A model generated the notes under the pieces. It was not told the origin of the DNA. It saw nothing but the letters and a program-made list of their open reading frames with translations, and searched no databases. Below, in pieces: positions 9,243 through 18,095 of a DNA stretch of 64,000 bases. The position numbers were made by a program, and so were the translations under genes. Position 1 is the stretch's first letter. Every line of letters starts with the position of its first letter. Source of the DNA: Gaiellasilicea sp963745775 (GTDB taxonomy: Bacteria; Actinomycetota; Thermoleophilia; Gaiellales; Gaiellaceae); the NCBI GenBank assembly GCA_963745775.1, contig CAVUYY010000009.1, positions 124,001-188,000 on the forward strand. Reading direction: 5' to 3'.

Positions 9243-12200
9243 TCAGCCTATTCGTTCCTGGACGGCGCCTCGCACCCCGAGGAGCTGGTCCTGCGGGCGG
9301 CCGAGCTCGGCTACGAGGCGCTCGCGCTCACCGACCACGACGGGGTCTACGGCTCGCTCGAGTTCGCCCACGCGGCGAAGCTCGTGGGGGTGCGGCCGCT
9401 CACCGGTGCCGAGGTTTCGCTCGTCGGCGGAGCCCACGTGACGCTGCTCGTCGAGTCGGCGGCGGGATACGCGAATCTCTGCCGGCTGCTGACTGCGGCA
9501 CACGCAGGGACGCGGCCGAAGGAGGGAGCCGAGGTCCTGCCGCCCGCACTCGATTTCGAGCTTCTGGCCGAAAGCAGCGAGGGGCTCGTCTGCCTCTCCG
9601 GCTGCGCGCGCACCGGGCTCGGCGTCCGCGACCCCAACGCGGCAGTCGAGCTCGCGCGAGCCTTCGGCGACCGCTTCTACGTCGAGCTGCAGCGGCCGTT
9701 CGAGCGCGGCGACGCCCGCCGGAACGCGCTCCTGCGCGATCTCGCCGCCCACATCGGTGCGCCGACCGTCGTCACCGGGAACGTGCACGCGCATTCGCTC
9801 AGGCGGACCGCGCTCCAGGACGTGCTCGTCGCGATCCGGCAGCGCACCTCGCTCGACGGCTGCGAGCGCGAGCGGCGCGGCAACCGCGAGAGCATCCTGC
9901 GCGCGCCCGCCGAGCTCGAGGAGCTCTTCCCGGACGATCGCGACGCCGTTCGCCGAACCGTCGAGCTCGCGGCAGCGGCTCGAGTTCGACCTGACCGCCG
10001 AGCTCGGCTACCGCTATCCCGACTTCTCCGACGGCGAGGAGCCCGCGATCCGGCAGCTCGCGCAGGTCTGCGAGGCAGCGTTCGCCGATCGCTACCCACC
10101 AAGTAACCGACTGTTGCTCGGCGAGGCTCGGAAGCGGCTGCGTGAGGAGCTCGCGCTGATCGACGAGCTCGGGCTCGCCGGCTTCTTCCTGCTCCACTGG
10201 GAGGTGCTCGAGCTCGCGCGCGAGTGCGCGAACGAGGTGCGGGGACGCGACTCGCCGAGGCGCTCGCTGCCGCCGGGGCGTGGGCGCGGCAGCTCGGTCG
10301 GCTCGATCGTCTGCTACCTGACCGGGCTCTCGCACGTCGATCCGGTCGCGTCGAACCTCTCGCTCGGCCGCTTCCTGAACCGGGAGCTCTCGTCGGTACC
10401 CGACATCGACCTCGACTTCCCGCGCGACATCCGCGAGAAGCTGATCGTCGCGGTGACCGAGCGGTACGGCCGCCGCCACGCCTCGCTCGTCGCGAGCTTC
10501 GCCACCTACCGCTCGCGCGGGGCGATCCGCGACGTCGGCAAGGCGCTCGGGCTTCCGTTCGCCGAGCTCGAGCGGCTGGCGCGGCTCTCGGACGGGTGGA
10601 GCGCGAAGCGGGTCGCCGAGGAGCTCGCGCTGCTCCCCGAGTACGAGCGCAAGCTCCTCTCGCCGCGCTGGCGCGCCTTCGCGGAGCTGACCGGCGAGAT
10701 CGGCGGCCTCCCACGCCACATCTCGCAGCATCCGGGCGGGATGGTGATCTCGTCCCGGCCGCTCGTCGAGCTCGTGCCGGTGCAGCCCGCGGCGATGGCG
10801 GGGCGCCAGCTCTGCCAGTGGGACAAGGACTCGTGCGCCGACGCCGGTTTCCTCAAGATCGACCTGCTCGGGCTGGGGATGCTCTCGGCGGTCGAGGACT
10901 GCGTCGACCAGATCGCCGAGGCCTACGGCGAGCCGATCGACCTTTCGCGGATCCCGCTCGACGACGCTGATGTATTTAAGGAGATTCAACGAGCCGATAC
11001 CGTCGGCGACTTCCAGATCGAGAGCCGGGCGCAGATGCAGAGCCTCCTGCGGACGAAGCCCGAGAACCTCGACGACCTGACCGTCCAGGTCGCGCTCGTC
11101 CGGCCCGGGCCGATCCAGGGCAAGGCCGTGCACCCGTACATCCACGCCCGCGAGCAGCTCCGAGTCGACCCGACGTATGTGCCGCCGGTCGACCACGAGC
11201 TCCTCCGCGAGCCGCTCCGCGAGACGCACGGCGTCGTCGTCTTCCAGGATCAGGTGCTCGAGGTGGCGATGGCGCTCGCCGGCTTCACGGTCGGCGAGGC
11301 GGAGGGGCTGCGCCGGGCGATGAGCCGGAAACGAAGCGTCGAGGCGCTCGAGGCGTTCCGGGCGCAGTTCGTCGCGGGGGCGGAGACGAAGGGCGTCGAC
11401 GCGTCGACCGCCGACCTCGTCTACGACAAGCTGACGGGCTTCTCGGGCTTCGGCTTCCCGAAGTCGCACGCCGCCGCCTTCGGCCTGCTCGCCTACCAGT
11501 CCGCGTGGCTGCGCCACCACTATCCGGCCGAGTTCCTCTGCTCGCTCCTGAACGCGCAGCCGATGGGCTTCTATCCGCCTGCCTCGCTCGTGCGGGACGC
11601 GCAGCGCCGCGGCGTGGAGGTGCGCTCGCCGGACATCAACCTGAGCGCGGCCGGCTGCTCGCTGGAGGAGGGAGCGGTCGTCCGGATCGGGCTCGCCTAC
11701 GTGAAGTCGGTGGGGGACGACGACGCGACGCGCCTCGTCGCCGAGCGCGAGGCGAACGGGTCGTACGCGGACGTGGGCGACCTCGCCCGCCGCGCCCCTC
11801 TCGACGCCCGTGAGCTGGAGGCGCTCGTCCGAAGCGGCGCCTGCGATCGGTGGGGGAAGCGGCGCGACCTCCTCTGGCAGCTCGGGCTCGTCCTCCGCCC
11901 GCAGACCGTGCGCGAGAACGTCCAGCTCCGGCTCTCGCTGGAGCCGACCGCGGCGACCCCGGCGCTGCCGGATCTGACCGACTGGGAGCGGATGCTCGCC
12001 GACTACGCGGGCACGAGCCTCTCCGTCGACGTGCATCCGCTGACGCTCCTACGGCCGCACCTGCCGCCGGACGTGCTCGCAAGCCCGGAGCTGAACGCCG
12101 CGCCGCACCGAAGCCGCGTCGCCTTCGCCGGCCTCGCGATCGCGCGCCAGCGCCCGGCGACCGCGAACGGGATCGTCTTCATGCTGCTCGAGGACGAGGC

Positions 12201-12423
12201 CGGCCAGGTGAATCTGATCGTCTCGCCCGAGGTCTACGAGCGCCATCGCGCGACGGTGCGCGGCGAGCCGCTCCTGCTCGTGCGCGGCCGCTTCGAGCGG
12301 CTGGGCGAGAACCGGAACATCGTCGTCAGCGAGCTCGAGAGCCTCGGCCCGCTCGCGCGCGGGGTCGCGCAGCGCGACGTCGGCGCGGCGCTGCCGCCGG
12401 CTCATCACTTCGGCCACCGCTGA
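9216..12423 (+). CDS. dnaE2: Error-prone DNA polymerase III alpha subunit DnaE2 (frameshifted)
   Basis: Translesion polymerase of the ImuB/DnaE2 mutasome. The N-terminal PHP domain shows 'ELHCHSAYSFLDGA' and 'ALTDHDGVYG'. The polymerase core follows, with the catalytic Asp pair in 'VPDIDLDFPRDIR', then 'GFGFPKSHAAAFGLLAY', a helix-hairpin-helix region and a C-terminal OB fold. The ending 'VGAALPPAHHFGHR' is typical of DnaE2 rather than DnaE1. An extra base near 9975 splits the frame ('...RTVELAAA' / 'RLEFDLTAELGYRYPDF'). The repaired length is about 1,068 residues. TTG start at 9216 with AGGAG at 9205-9209; no LexA box is visible directly upstream. Confidence 0.93.
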
Positions 12424-12443
12424 GCCCACCGATCCGCCTCGAC

Positions 12444-12481
12444 GGACGTGTCCCTTCGAGACACGTCCGGGGACTGTCCCC
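12444..12481. terminator. Paired hairpins between dnaE2 and the GH15 gene
   Basis: GGACGTGTC (12444-12452) pairs with GACACGTCC (12460-12468) over a 7-nt loop. It is followed directly by GGGGAC-T-GTCCCC (12469-12481). The site lies between convergent genes, so it probably ends transcription from both sides. There is no T tract. Confidence 0.5.
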
Positions 12482-12581
12482 AGACATGTCCGCCCCGGAC
12501 GGTGGTTGGAGAAAGCGTTGCTGAATCGTTGCGAAGGACAGGTTCCGTTGAAGCAGGTCTCGCTCGTCGAGGGCGACGAGA

Positions 12582-14363
12582 CTAACCGACGTCAGATAGC
12601 GCGCGCTCGAGCCTCATCGCCGTGTTGACGAGGCCGATGTGCGAGAACGCCTGCGGGAAGTTGCCGACGAGCCGGCGGAGCTTCGGGTCGTACTCCTCGG
12701 AGAGCAGGCCGAGCTCGTTTCGGAGCGCGAGCAGGCGCTCGAACATCTCCCGCGCCTCGTCGAGCTCGCCGAGGAGGACGAGGTTGTCGACGAACCAGAA
12801 GGAGCAGAGGAAGAACGCGCCCTCGCCGGGCGGCAGGCCGTCGACGCTCCGCACCTCCGGATCGTGGCGGTAGCGCTGCACGAAACCGTCGACGAGGAGC
12901 TCCCGTCGCACCGCCTCGAGCGTGCCGCGGACACGAGGATCCTCCGGCGGGAGAAAGCCGAAGAGCGGGATCGTGAGGAGGCTCGCATCGAGCCGGCGCG
13001 ACCCGTAGGACTGCACGAACGAGCCGAGCTCGCGGTCGTAGCCCTGCTCGAGCACCTCGGCGCGGATCTCGTCGCGGACTGCCCGCCAGCGCTCAAGGGG
13101 ACCGTCGCGGCCGAGCTCCTCGATCAGGCGGATGCCGCGATCGAACGCCACCCACGCCATCACCTTCGAATGGGTGAACTGCCTGCGTGGGCCGCGCACC
13201 TCCCAGATCCCCTCGTCCGGCTCGCGCCACCGCTGCTCGAGATTCCCCAGCAGGTGACCGACGAGCGCCCACGCGTTGTCGTCCGCGGGGAGTCCGCGAC
13301 TGCGCGCCTGGTAGAGCACGTCGAGCACCTCGCCGTAGACGTCGAGCTGGAACTGCTGGCTGGCGCCGTTGCCGATCCGAACCGGCTGCGAGCCCTCGTA
13401 GCCGGCAAGCCAGGGGAGCTCGAGCTCGGTCAGGCGCCGCTCGCCGGCCGGCCCGTACATGATCTGGAGATCGTCGGGATCGCCGGCGACCGCCCGGAGG
13501 AGCCAGCTCCGCCAGGCGCCCGCCTCTTCGACGAACCCGTTCTCGACGAGCGCGGCGAGCGCGAAGCTCGCGTCGCGCAACCAGCAGAAGCGATAGTCCC
13601 AGTTCCGCACGCCTCCGATCTGTTCCGGCAGCGAGGTCGTGGGGGCTGCGACGAGCCCGCCGGTCGGGGAGTACGTCATTGCCTTCAGCACCATCAACGA
13701 GCGGTAGACCGGCTCCTCGTAGCGGCCCTGGTACGCGCAGGACGTGAGCCACTCGTCCCAGTACGCACAGGTGTCCGCGAGCGCGTGGCTTGCATCGACA
13801 TGAGCCGGCGCCTCGCGGTGTGACGGAAACCACGTCAGCACGAACGGATACCGCTCGCCGGGCGCCGCCGTGAACTCGGCCACCGTCGTCAGGTTCTCGC
13901 CGCGCACCTCCACCGGAGTCCGCAGGCTCAGCGCATCCGGGCCGGCGATCGCGACCCGGCTGTCGTCCTCGAGCCGCCGCACCCAGGGGACGATCGAGCC
14001 GTAGTCGAACCGAATCACGAGCTCCATCCGCATCGGCACGCTGCCTTCGAGCGCTTCCACGATTCGGACGACGTCGGGATCGGTTCCACGCGGCGGCATG
14101 AAATCGGTGACGCGCACAACGCCCTCGGCGGTGTGGAAGTCCAGCTCGTGGACGAGGGAGCGGTCGCGGTAGCGGCGCTCCACGTGTTCGATCGGGCAGT
14201 CCGGCGCGAGCAGCCAGCGTCCATCCTGCTCGGTTCCGAGCAGCGAGGCGAAGCAGGCACCCGAGTCGAAGCGGGGGAAGCAGAGCCAGTCGATCGAGCC
14301 GTTCCGGCCGACGAGCGCAGCCGTCTGCAGGTCGCCGATCAGTCCGTAGTCCTCGATCCTCAC
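12582..14363 (-). CDS. Glycoside hydrolase family 15 protein (glucoamylase/trehalase-like)
   Basis: 593 residues, the usual length of bacterial GH15 enzymes. An N-terminal beta-sandwich ('YGLIGDLQTAALVGRNGSID') is followed by the (alpha/alpha)6 barrel with 'GGVRNWDYRFCWLRDASFAL'. The general-acid segment is 'PDEGIWEVRGPRRQFTHSK' and the general-base region is 'LLSEEYDP'. Family members hydrolyse alpha-glucosides, and actinobacterial ones often cleave trehalose. Lacking a signal peptide, it is cytoplasmic. The GTG start at 14363 lies 7 nt after a TAGGCT -10 element, predicting a leaderless mRNA. Confidence 0.92.
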   Translation of the reverse strand: MRIEDYGLIGDLQTAALVGRNGSIDWLCFPRFDSGACFASLLGTEQDGRWLLAPDCPIEHVERRYRDRSLVHELDFHTAEGVVRVTDFMPPRGTDPDVVRIVEALEGSVPMRMELVIRFDYGSIVPWVRRLEDDSRVAIAGPDALSLRTPVEVRGENLTTVAEFTAAPGERYPFVLTWFPSHREAPAHVDASHALADTCAYWDEWLTSCAYQGRYEEPVYRSLMVLKAMTYSPTGGLVAAPTTSLPEQIGGVRNWDYRFCWLRDASFALAALVENGFVEEAGAWRSWLLRAVAGDPDDLQIMYGPAGERRLTELELPWLAGYEGSQPVRIGNGASQQFQLDVYGEVLDVLYQARSRGLPADDNAWALVGHLLGNLEQRWREPDEGIWEVRGPRRQFTHSKVMAWVAFDRGIRLIEELGRDGPLERWRAVRDEIRAEVLEQGYDRELGSFVQSYGSRRLDASLLTIPLFGFLPPEDPRVRGTLEAVRRELLVDGFVQRYRHDPEVRSVDGLPPGEGAFFLCSFWFVDNLVLLGELDEAREMFERLLALRNELGLLSEEYDPKLRRLVGNFPQAFSHIGLVNTAMRLERALSDVG

Positions 14364-14370
14364 GCGCGGG

Positions 14371-14376
14371 AGCCTA
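14371..14376 (-). promoter_or_regulatory. Leaderless -10 element of the GH15 gene
   Basis: TAGGCT on the minus strand, seven bases before the GTG start at 14363. Confidence 0.45.
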
Positions 14377-14680
14377 GAGTCCGGCGGCGAACCGGGGGAA
14401 ACGTTTGGCTGCTGCGCGGGCGAAGACGGCTTCGTATTCCCGCGCGGCGTCCTCCTCGAGCGTCGCCGCGTAGGCGGCCTGGATCTCGGCCAGGCGCTCG
14501 GCGCCGGCGTCGAGGACGAGCTGGAGGTCGGCGTATGCCGACTCGGCGTCCTCGCGGTCGGCCGCGTCGTAGGTGCGCTCGGCCTCGAGCGACCTCCGCG
14601 AAGAGCTCTGCCTCCTCCTCGGCGAAGAGCTCGAGCTGGCGGCGAACGAGATCACCGAAGCGGTTGCGGCGGAACCTCAG
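14374..14680 (-). CDS. Conserved small helical protein (CTG start, frameshifted)
   Basis: About 100 residues once an extra base near 14598 is removed. The N-terminal half is 'FRRNRFGDLVRRQLELFAEE' and the C-terminal half 'LEAERTYDAADREDAESAYA...' ends in 'RFPRFAAGL'. The composition is strongly helical and charged. The frame has no ATG, GTG or TTG nearby; a CTG at 14680 overlaps the glycosyltransferase stop (CTGA), the same coupling geometry as ATGA. Function unknown; probably co-transcribed with the glycosyltransferase. Confidence 0.55.
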
Positions 14681-15711
14681 AGCAGCTCCCGGTAGAGCGC
14701 TAGGTGAGCCTGTGCTGCTGCGTCCCACGTCAGCTCGGCGCGCGCGCGGCGGGCGCCCGCCCGTGCAGCTTCGAGCGCGTCGGGATCGTCCAGCAGCTCC
14801 GCGAGCGCGGCGCCGAGCGCAGCGACGTCGTCGGCGGGAACGACGCGGCCGGCGCCGTAGCTCCGAACCGGCTCCGCGAGGCCGCCGACGTCATAGACGA
14901 CGGCCGGGATCCCGGCTCCGAGCGCCTGCAGGAGCGCGCCGCTCTGATCGAGCTCGGCGCGGTAGGGGAAGACGGCGACGGTGGCGTCTCCGAGCGCGCG
15001 CTCGAGCTCCGCGTTCGAGAGGTAGCCGAGGCGGAGCTCGGCGCCGTCGAGATTCGGCAGCGGGCCGACGGGATCGCCGGCGACGAGGAGGCGCGCGCCC
15101 GCGAGCCGAGCCGCCGCGGCCGCGTGGTCGATCTGCTTGTACGGGCGGATCATCCCGAGCGCGAGCACGGTTCGGCCGTCGTCCGAGCGTGAAGGATCGC
15201 TCGGCGAGACGGGATGGGGGATCACGCGGAGCTTCTCCTCGGCGACGCCGAACTCGGCGAGCACCTCGCGGCCACTCTCGCTGTGCACGACGACGCGTTC
15301 GAAGCGGCCGAAGAGCCGCCGCCACAGCTCGGTCTTCGCGGCCGTCCGCCTCGGCAGGAGGTCGTGCGCGGTCAGCACGAGCGGGGCGCGGTGGCGGAGG
15401 AGCCGGCCGTCGAGCTCCGGCGTCAGCCACTGCACGTGGACGACGTCGGCGGGCACGCGCGCGAGTCGCGCCAGTCCGAGCGGGTGCTCGAGCGCCTTTG
15501 CCGGCAGCCGCAGCCGCGAGCGACCGAAGACCCGCGAGGAGACCGGATAGAAGAGCTCGCGTCGCTCATAGCCGGCCGGATCGGGCACGGCGCCGAAGCG
15601 AAAGTGGGACGTCACGAGCTCGACCTCGGCACCCGCTCGTGCCAGCGCTGCCGCGAGCTCGTGGTCGTAGACGGGCGTGAAGGCGGGCGGATCGGCGACG
15701 ACGACGCGCAT
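14677..15711 (-). CDS. GT4-type glycosyltransferase
   Basis: 344 residues with a GT-B fold. The N-terminal domain begins 'MRVVVADPPAFTPVYDHELA'; the linker carries 'VIPHPVSPSD'. The donor-binding half shows 'LALGMIRPYKQIDHA' and the E-x7-E region reads 'QSGALLQALGAGIPAVVYD', where the first Glu is a Gln. The pattern is that of retaining family 4 enzymes that add sugars to lipids or polysaccharides. The start at 15711 is chosen because the protein then begins at the first beta strand and lies 7 nt after a -10 element shared with the divergent gene. Acceptor unknown. Confidence 0.88.
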   Translation of the reverse strand: MRVVVADPPAFTPVYDHELAAALARAGAEVELVTSHFRFGAVPDPAGYERRELFYPVSSRVFGRSRLRLPAKALEHPLGLARLARVPADVVHVQWLTPELDGRLLRHRAPLVLTAHDLLPRRTAAKTELWRRLFGRFERVVVHSESGREVLAEFGVAEEKLRVIPHPVSPSDPSRSDDGRTVLALGMIRPYKQIDHAAAAARLAGARLLVAGDPVGPLPNLDGAELRLGYLSNAELERALGDATVAVFPYRAELDQSGALLQALGAGIPAVVYDVGGLAEPVRSYGAGRVVPADDVAALGAALAELLDDPDALEAARAGARRARAELTWDAAAQAHLALYRELL

Positions 15712-15730
15712 CGTTCGTAGGCTAGTGCCC
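15712..15730. promoter_or_regulatory. Overlapping divergent leaderless promoters
   Basis: On the plus strand TAGGCT (15718-15723) lies 7 nt before the GTG at 15731. On the minus strand TAGCCT (15724-15719) lies 7 nt before the ATG at 15711. The two -10 elements share five bases, so only one polymerase can bind at a time. Both transcripts are predicted to start at or next to their start codons. Confidence 0.5.
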
Positions 15731-16435
15731 GTGCTGATCCGCAGCTGGAACGTCTTCCACGGCAACACGAAGCCGCCGGGCCGCGAGAGCCGTCTGCAGG
15801 CGATGCTCCAGCTCGCCACGGCCGATCGCCCGGACGTGCTCTGCCTCCAGGAGCTGCCGCTCTGGGCGTTGCCGCGGCTCGCCCGCTGGAGCGGGATGCG
15901 AGCACGCTGGGTCGTGACGAAGGAGCCGTGGCTCCCGGACTGGCTCAGCGGCGCGATTACTCGGCTGAACAACGGCCTCCTCCGCTCGGCGATCGCCGGT
16001 CAGGCGAACGCGATCCTGCTCGGGGGCGAGCTCGAGCCGCTCGAGCACCACACGATCGATCACGTTCGAATCGACGCGGGCCGGCGCGAGCAGCGGTGGT
16101 GTCACGCCGTTCGGCTCGAGCGGCTCGTCGTCGCGAACCTCCACGCCTCGAACGACTTCAGGCATCCCGAGCTCGTGGCCGCAGAGATCGTCCGGGCCGA
16201 GCGCTTCGTCTCGGAGCTTGCGGACGGCCTCCCCTGCGTGCTCGCAGGCGACTTCAACCTGCGGGCCGAAAGCCTGCTCGAGCTGCCGGGCTTCACCGCG
16301 CTCGGGCCGGGAATCGACCATGTGCTCGTCCGTGGGCTCGCCGCCGCGCCGCTCTCCGTCTGGTCGGAGGAGCGCCGCCGCCACAATGGGCGCGTGCTCT
16401 CGGATCACTCGCCGGTCGAGACGAAGGTCGGATGA
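15731..16435 (+). CDS. Endonuclease/exonuclease/phosphatase family protein
   Basis: 234 residues with the EEP core in order: 'IRSWNVFHGNT' (Asn), 'DVLCLQELP' (metal-binding Glu), 'VANLHASND' (His), 'VLAGDFNLR' (Asp/Asn), 'GIDHVLVRG' and the final 'SDHSPVETKV' (Asp-His pair). This is the Mg-dependent phosphoesterase fold shared by DNA repair nucleases and sphingomyelinases, so the substrate is not fixed. GTG 15731 is preferred over 15725 because it suits the leaderless promoter. Its end overlaps the ATG of the next gene (ATGA). Confidence 0.87.
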   Translation: MLIRSWNVFHGNTKPPGRESRLQAMLQLATADRPDVLCLQELPLWALPRLARWSGMRARWVVTKEPWLPDWLSGAITRLNNGLLRSAIAGQANAILLGGELEPLEHHTIDHVRIDAGRREQRWCHAVRLERLVVANLHASNDFRHPELVAAEIVRAERFVSELADGLPCVLAGDFNLRAESLLELPGFTALGPGIDHVLVRGLAAAPLSVWSEERRRHNGRVLSDHSPVETKVG

Positions 16436-17485
16436 CGTTCGAGCGAGGCGCGCGCGCTCTTTCCGGTGCTCGAGCGGAAGGCCTATCTGAATGCCGGCAC
16501 CTTCGGGCCGCTGGCTCGGCCGACACTCGACGCCGTGGAGAGCGAGCAGCGCTCCGAGCTCGAGCACGGCCGCTTTGGCACGACGTACTTCGAGCGGATG
16601 CTCGCGCTGCGCCTCGAGGTGCGCGCCGCGCTCGCCGGCCTCGTCGGCGTCGAGGTCGAGCAGGTCGCGCTGACGGGCTCGACCACCGACGGCTGCAACG
16701 TCGTCCTCGCCGGGCTCGAGCTCTCGCCGGAGGACGAGATCGTGACGACGGACTCCGAGCACTTCGGCCTGCTGGGCCCGCTTCATGCGAGCGGCGCCCG
16801 CGTCGTCGTCGTGCCACCGGACGCCGACGCGATCCTCGCGGCCGTGACGCCGCGGACGCGTCTGCTTGCGCTCTCGCACGTGCTCTGGACGACCGGCGCG
16901 GTGCTTCCCGTGCAGGAGCTGCGCGAGCAAAGCGGGATCCCGATCCTCGTCGACGGCGCTCAGTCCGCCGGCGCGATCCCCGTCGATGCGCGCGGCCTCG
17001 ACTTCTACACGATCTCCGGCCAGAAGTGGCTCTGCGGCCCGGACTCGACCGGCGCCCTCGTCGTCGCCGATCCCGAGCGGCTCCGCGTCGCCCGTCCGAG
17101 CTACTTCTCGCAGGTGTCCTACGAGCCGTCCGGTCGCTTCGAGCCGCAGGAAGGCGCAGCGCGCTTCGACCCGAACTGGCTCGCGCCCTCGGCGCTCGCG
17201 GGACTCGCCGCAGCGCTCGAGCTGGCGCCGGACTGGCGGTTCGAGCGCGCCGCCGAGCAGGCGCAGCGCTGCCGGACGCTGCTCGCTCCGCACGCCGAGC
17301 TCGTTCCGGCCGACGCGACGCTCGTCTCGTTCCGGGTCGACGATCCGCCGGCGCTCGTCGCCCACCTGGTCGAGCGGGACGTCGTCGTCCGCGATCTGCC
17401 CGGCACCGGCCTCGTCCGCGCCTCCTGCGGCTGGTGGACGAGCGACGACGACCTCGAGCGCCTCGCCGCCGGCGTCGCCGGTTAG
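16432..17485 (+). CDS. Class V PLP-dependent aminotransferase (5' frameshift)
   Basis: Fold-type I enzyme of the cysteine desulfurase/isopenicillin-N-epimerase group. Landmarks are 'YLNAGTFGPLARPT' at the N-terminus, 'LVDGAQSAGAIPVD' for the cofactor Asp and Gln, and 'YTISGQKWLCGPDSTGAL' with the PLP-binding Lys. The ATG at 16432 overlaps the preceding stop, but one extra base near 16444 separates 'MTFE' from 'EARALFPVLERKAYLN'. Repaired length is about 350 residues. No Cys is seen at the desulfurase active-site loop, so a lyase or epimerase role is as likely. Substrate unknown. Confidence 0.85.
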
Positions 17486-18054
17486 ATCGAGCTAGCGGTT
17501 CGCAAGCCGAGCTCCTCGGAGATCGGCTGCAGCGCGGCGACGACGTTGACGATGTGCTCGTCGAGCGAGAGCTCGAGCAGCTCCGCGCCGGCGTAGACCT
17601 CGTCGCGGTGGACGCCCGCCGCGAACGACGGCTGCTTCAGCTTCTTCTTGACCGACTTCGGCTCGAGCCCCTCGAGCCCGAGAGGGCGCACGAGCCCGCA
17701 GGCGTGGACGAAGCCGGAGATCTCGTCGCAGGCGAAGAGCGTCTTCTTGAGCGGCGTGTCGCGCTCCATGTGCAGGTGCTCGGCGTGCGAGAGAACCGCC
17801 TCGATCAGCCACTCCGGATAGCCCTCCTCGCGGAGGATCGGCGCGCCGTCCTGCGGATGCTGGTCGAGCGTGGGGTGGATCTCGTAGTCGAAGTCGTGGA
17901 GCAGCGCGGTCGCTCCCCACGCCTCCTCGTCCTCGCCGAAGCGGCGCGCGTAGGAGCGCGTCGATGCCTCAACCGCGAGCGCATGCCGAAGCAGCGACTC
18001 GCCCTTCGTGTACCTCGTCAGCGTCGCCCAGGCCCTGTCTCGCGTCAGCTCCAC
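17482..18054 (-). CDS. HD-domain phosphohydrolase
   Basis: 190 residues with the metal-binding set of the HD superfamily: 'LLRHALAVE' (His), 'ALLHDFDYE' (His-Asp), a third His in 'HPTLDQHPQDG' and later residues around 'HAEHLHMERD'. The pattern resembles HDIG-type hydrolases acting on nucleotides or other phosphoesters. GTG start. It is convergent with the aminotransferase (4-bp overlap at the stops) and divergent from murA. Confidence 0.85.
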   Translation of the reverse strand: MELTRDRAWATLTRYTKGESLLRHALAVEASTRSYARRFGEDEEAWGATALLHDFDYEIHPTLDQHPQDGAPILREEGYPEWLIEAVLSHAEHLHMERDTPLKKTLFACDEISGFVHACGLVRPLGLEGLEPKSVKKKLKQPSFAAGVHRDEVYAGAELLELSLDEHIVNVVAALQPISEELGLRTASSI

Positions 18055-18095
18055 CGGCCGTCTACAGTACCGGCCTGCCCCGCGTGGCCTTGCCG

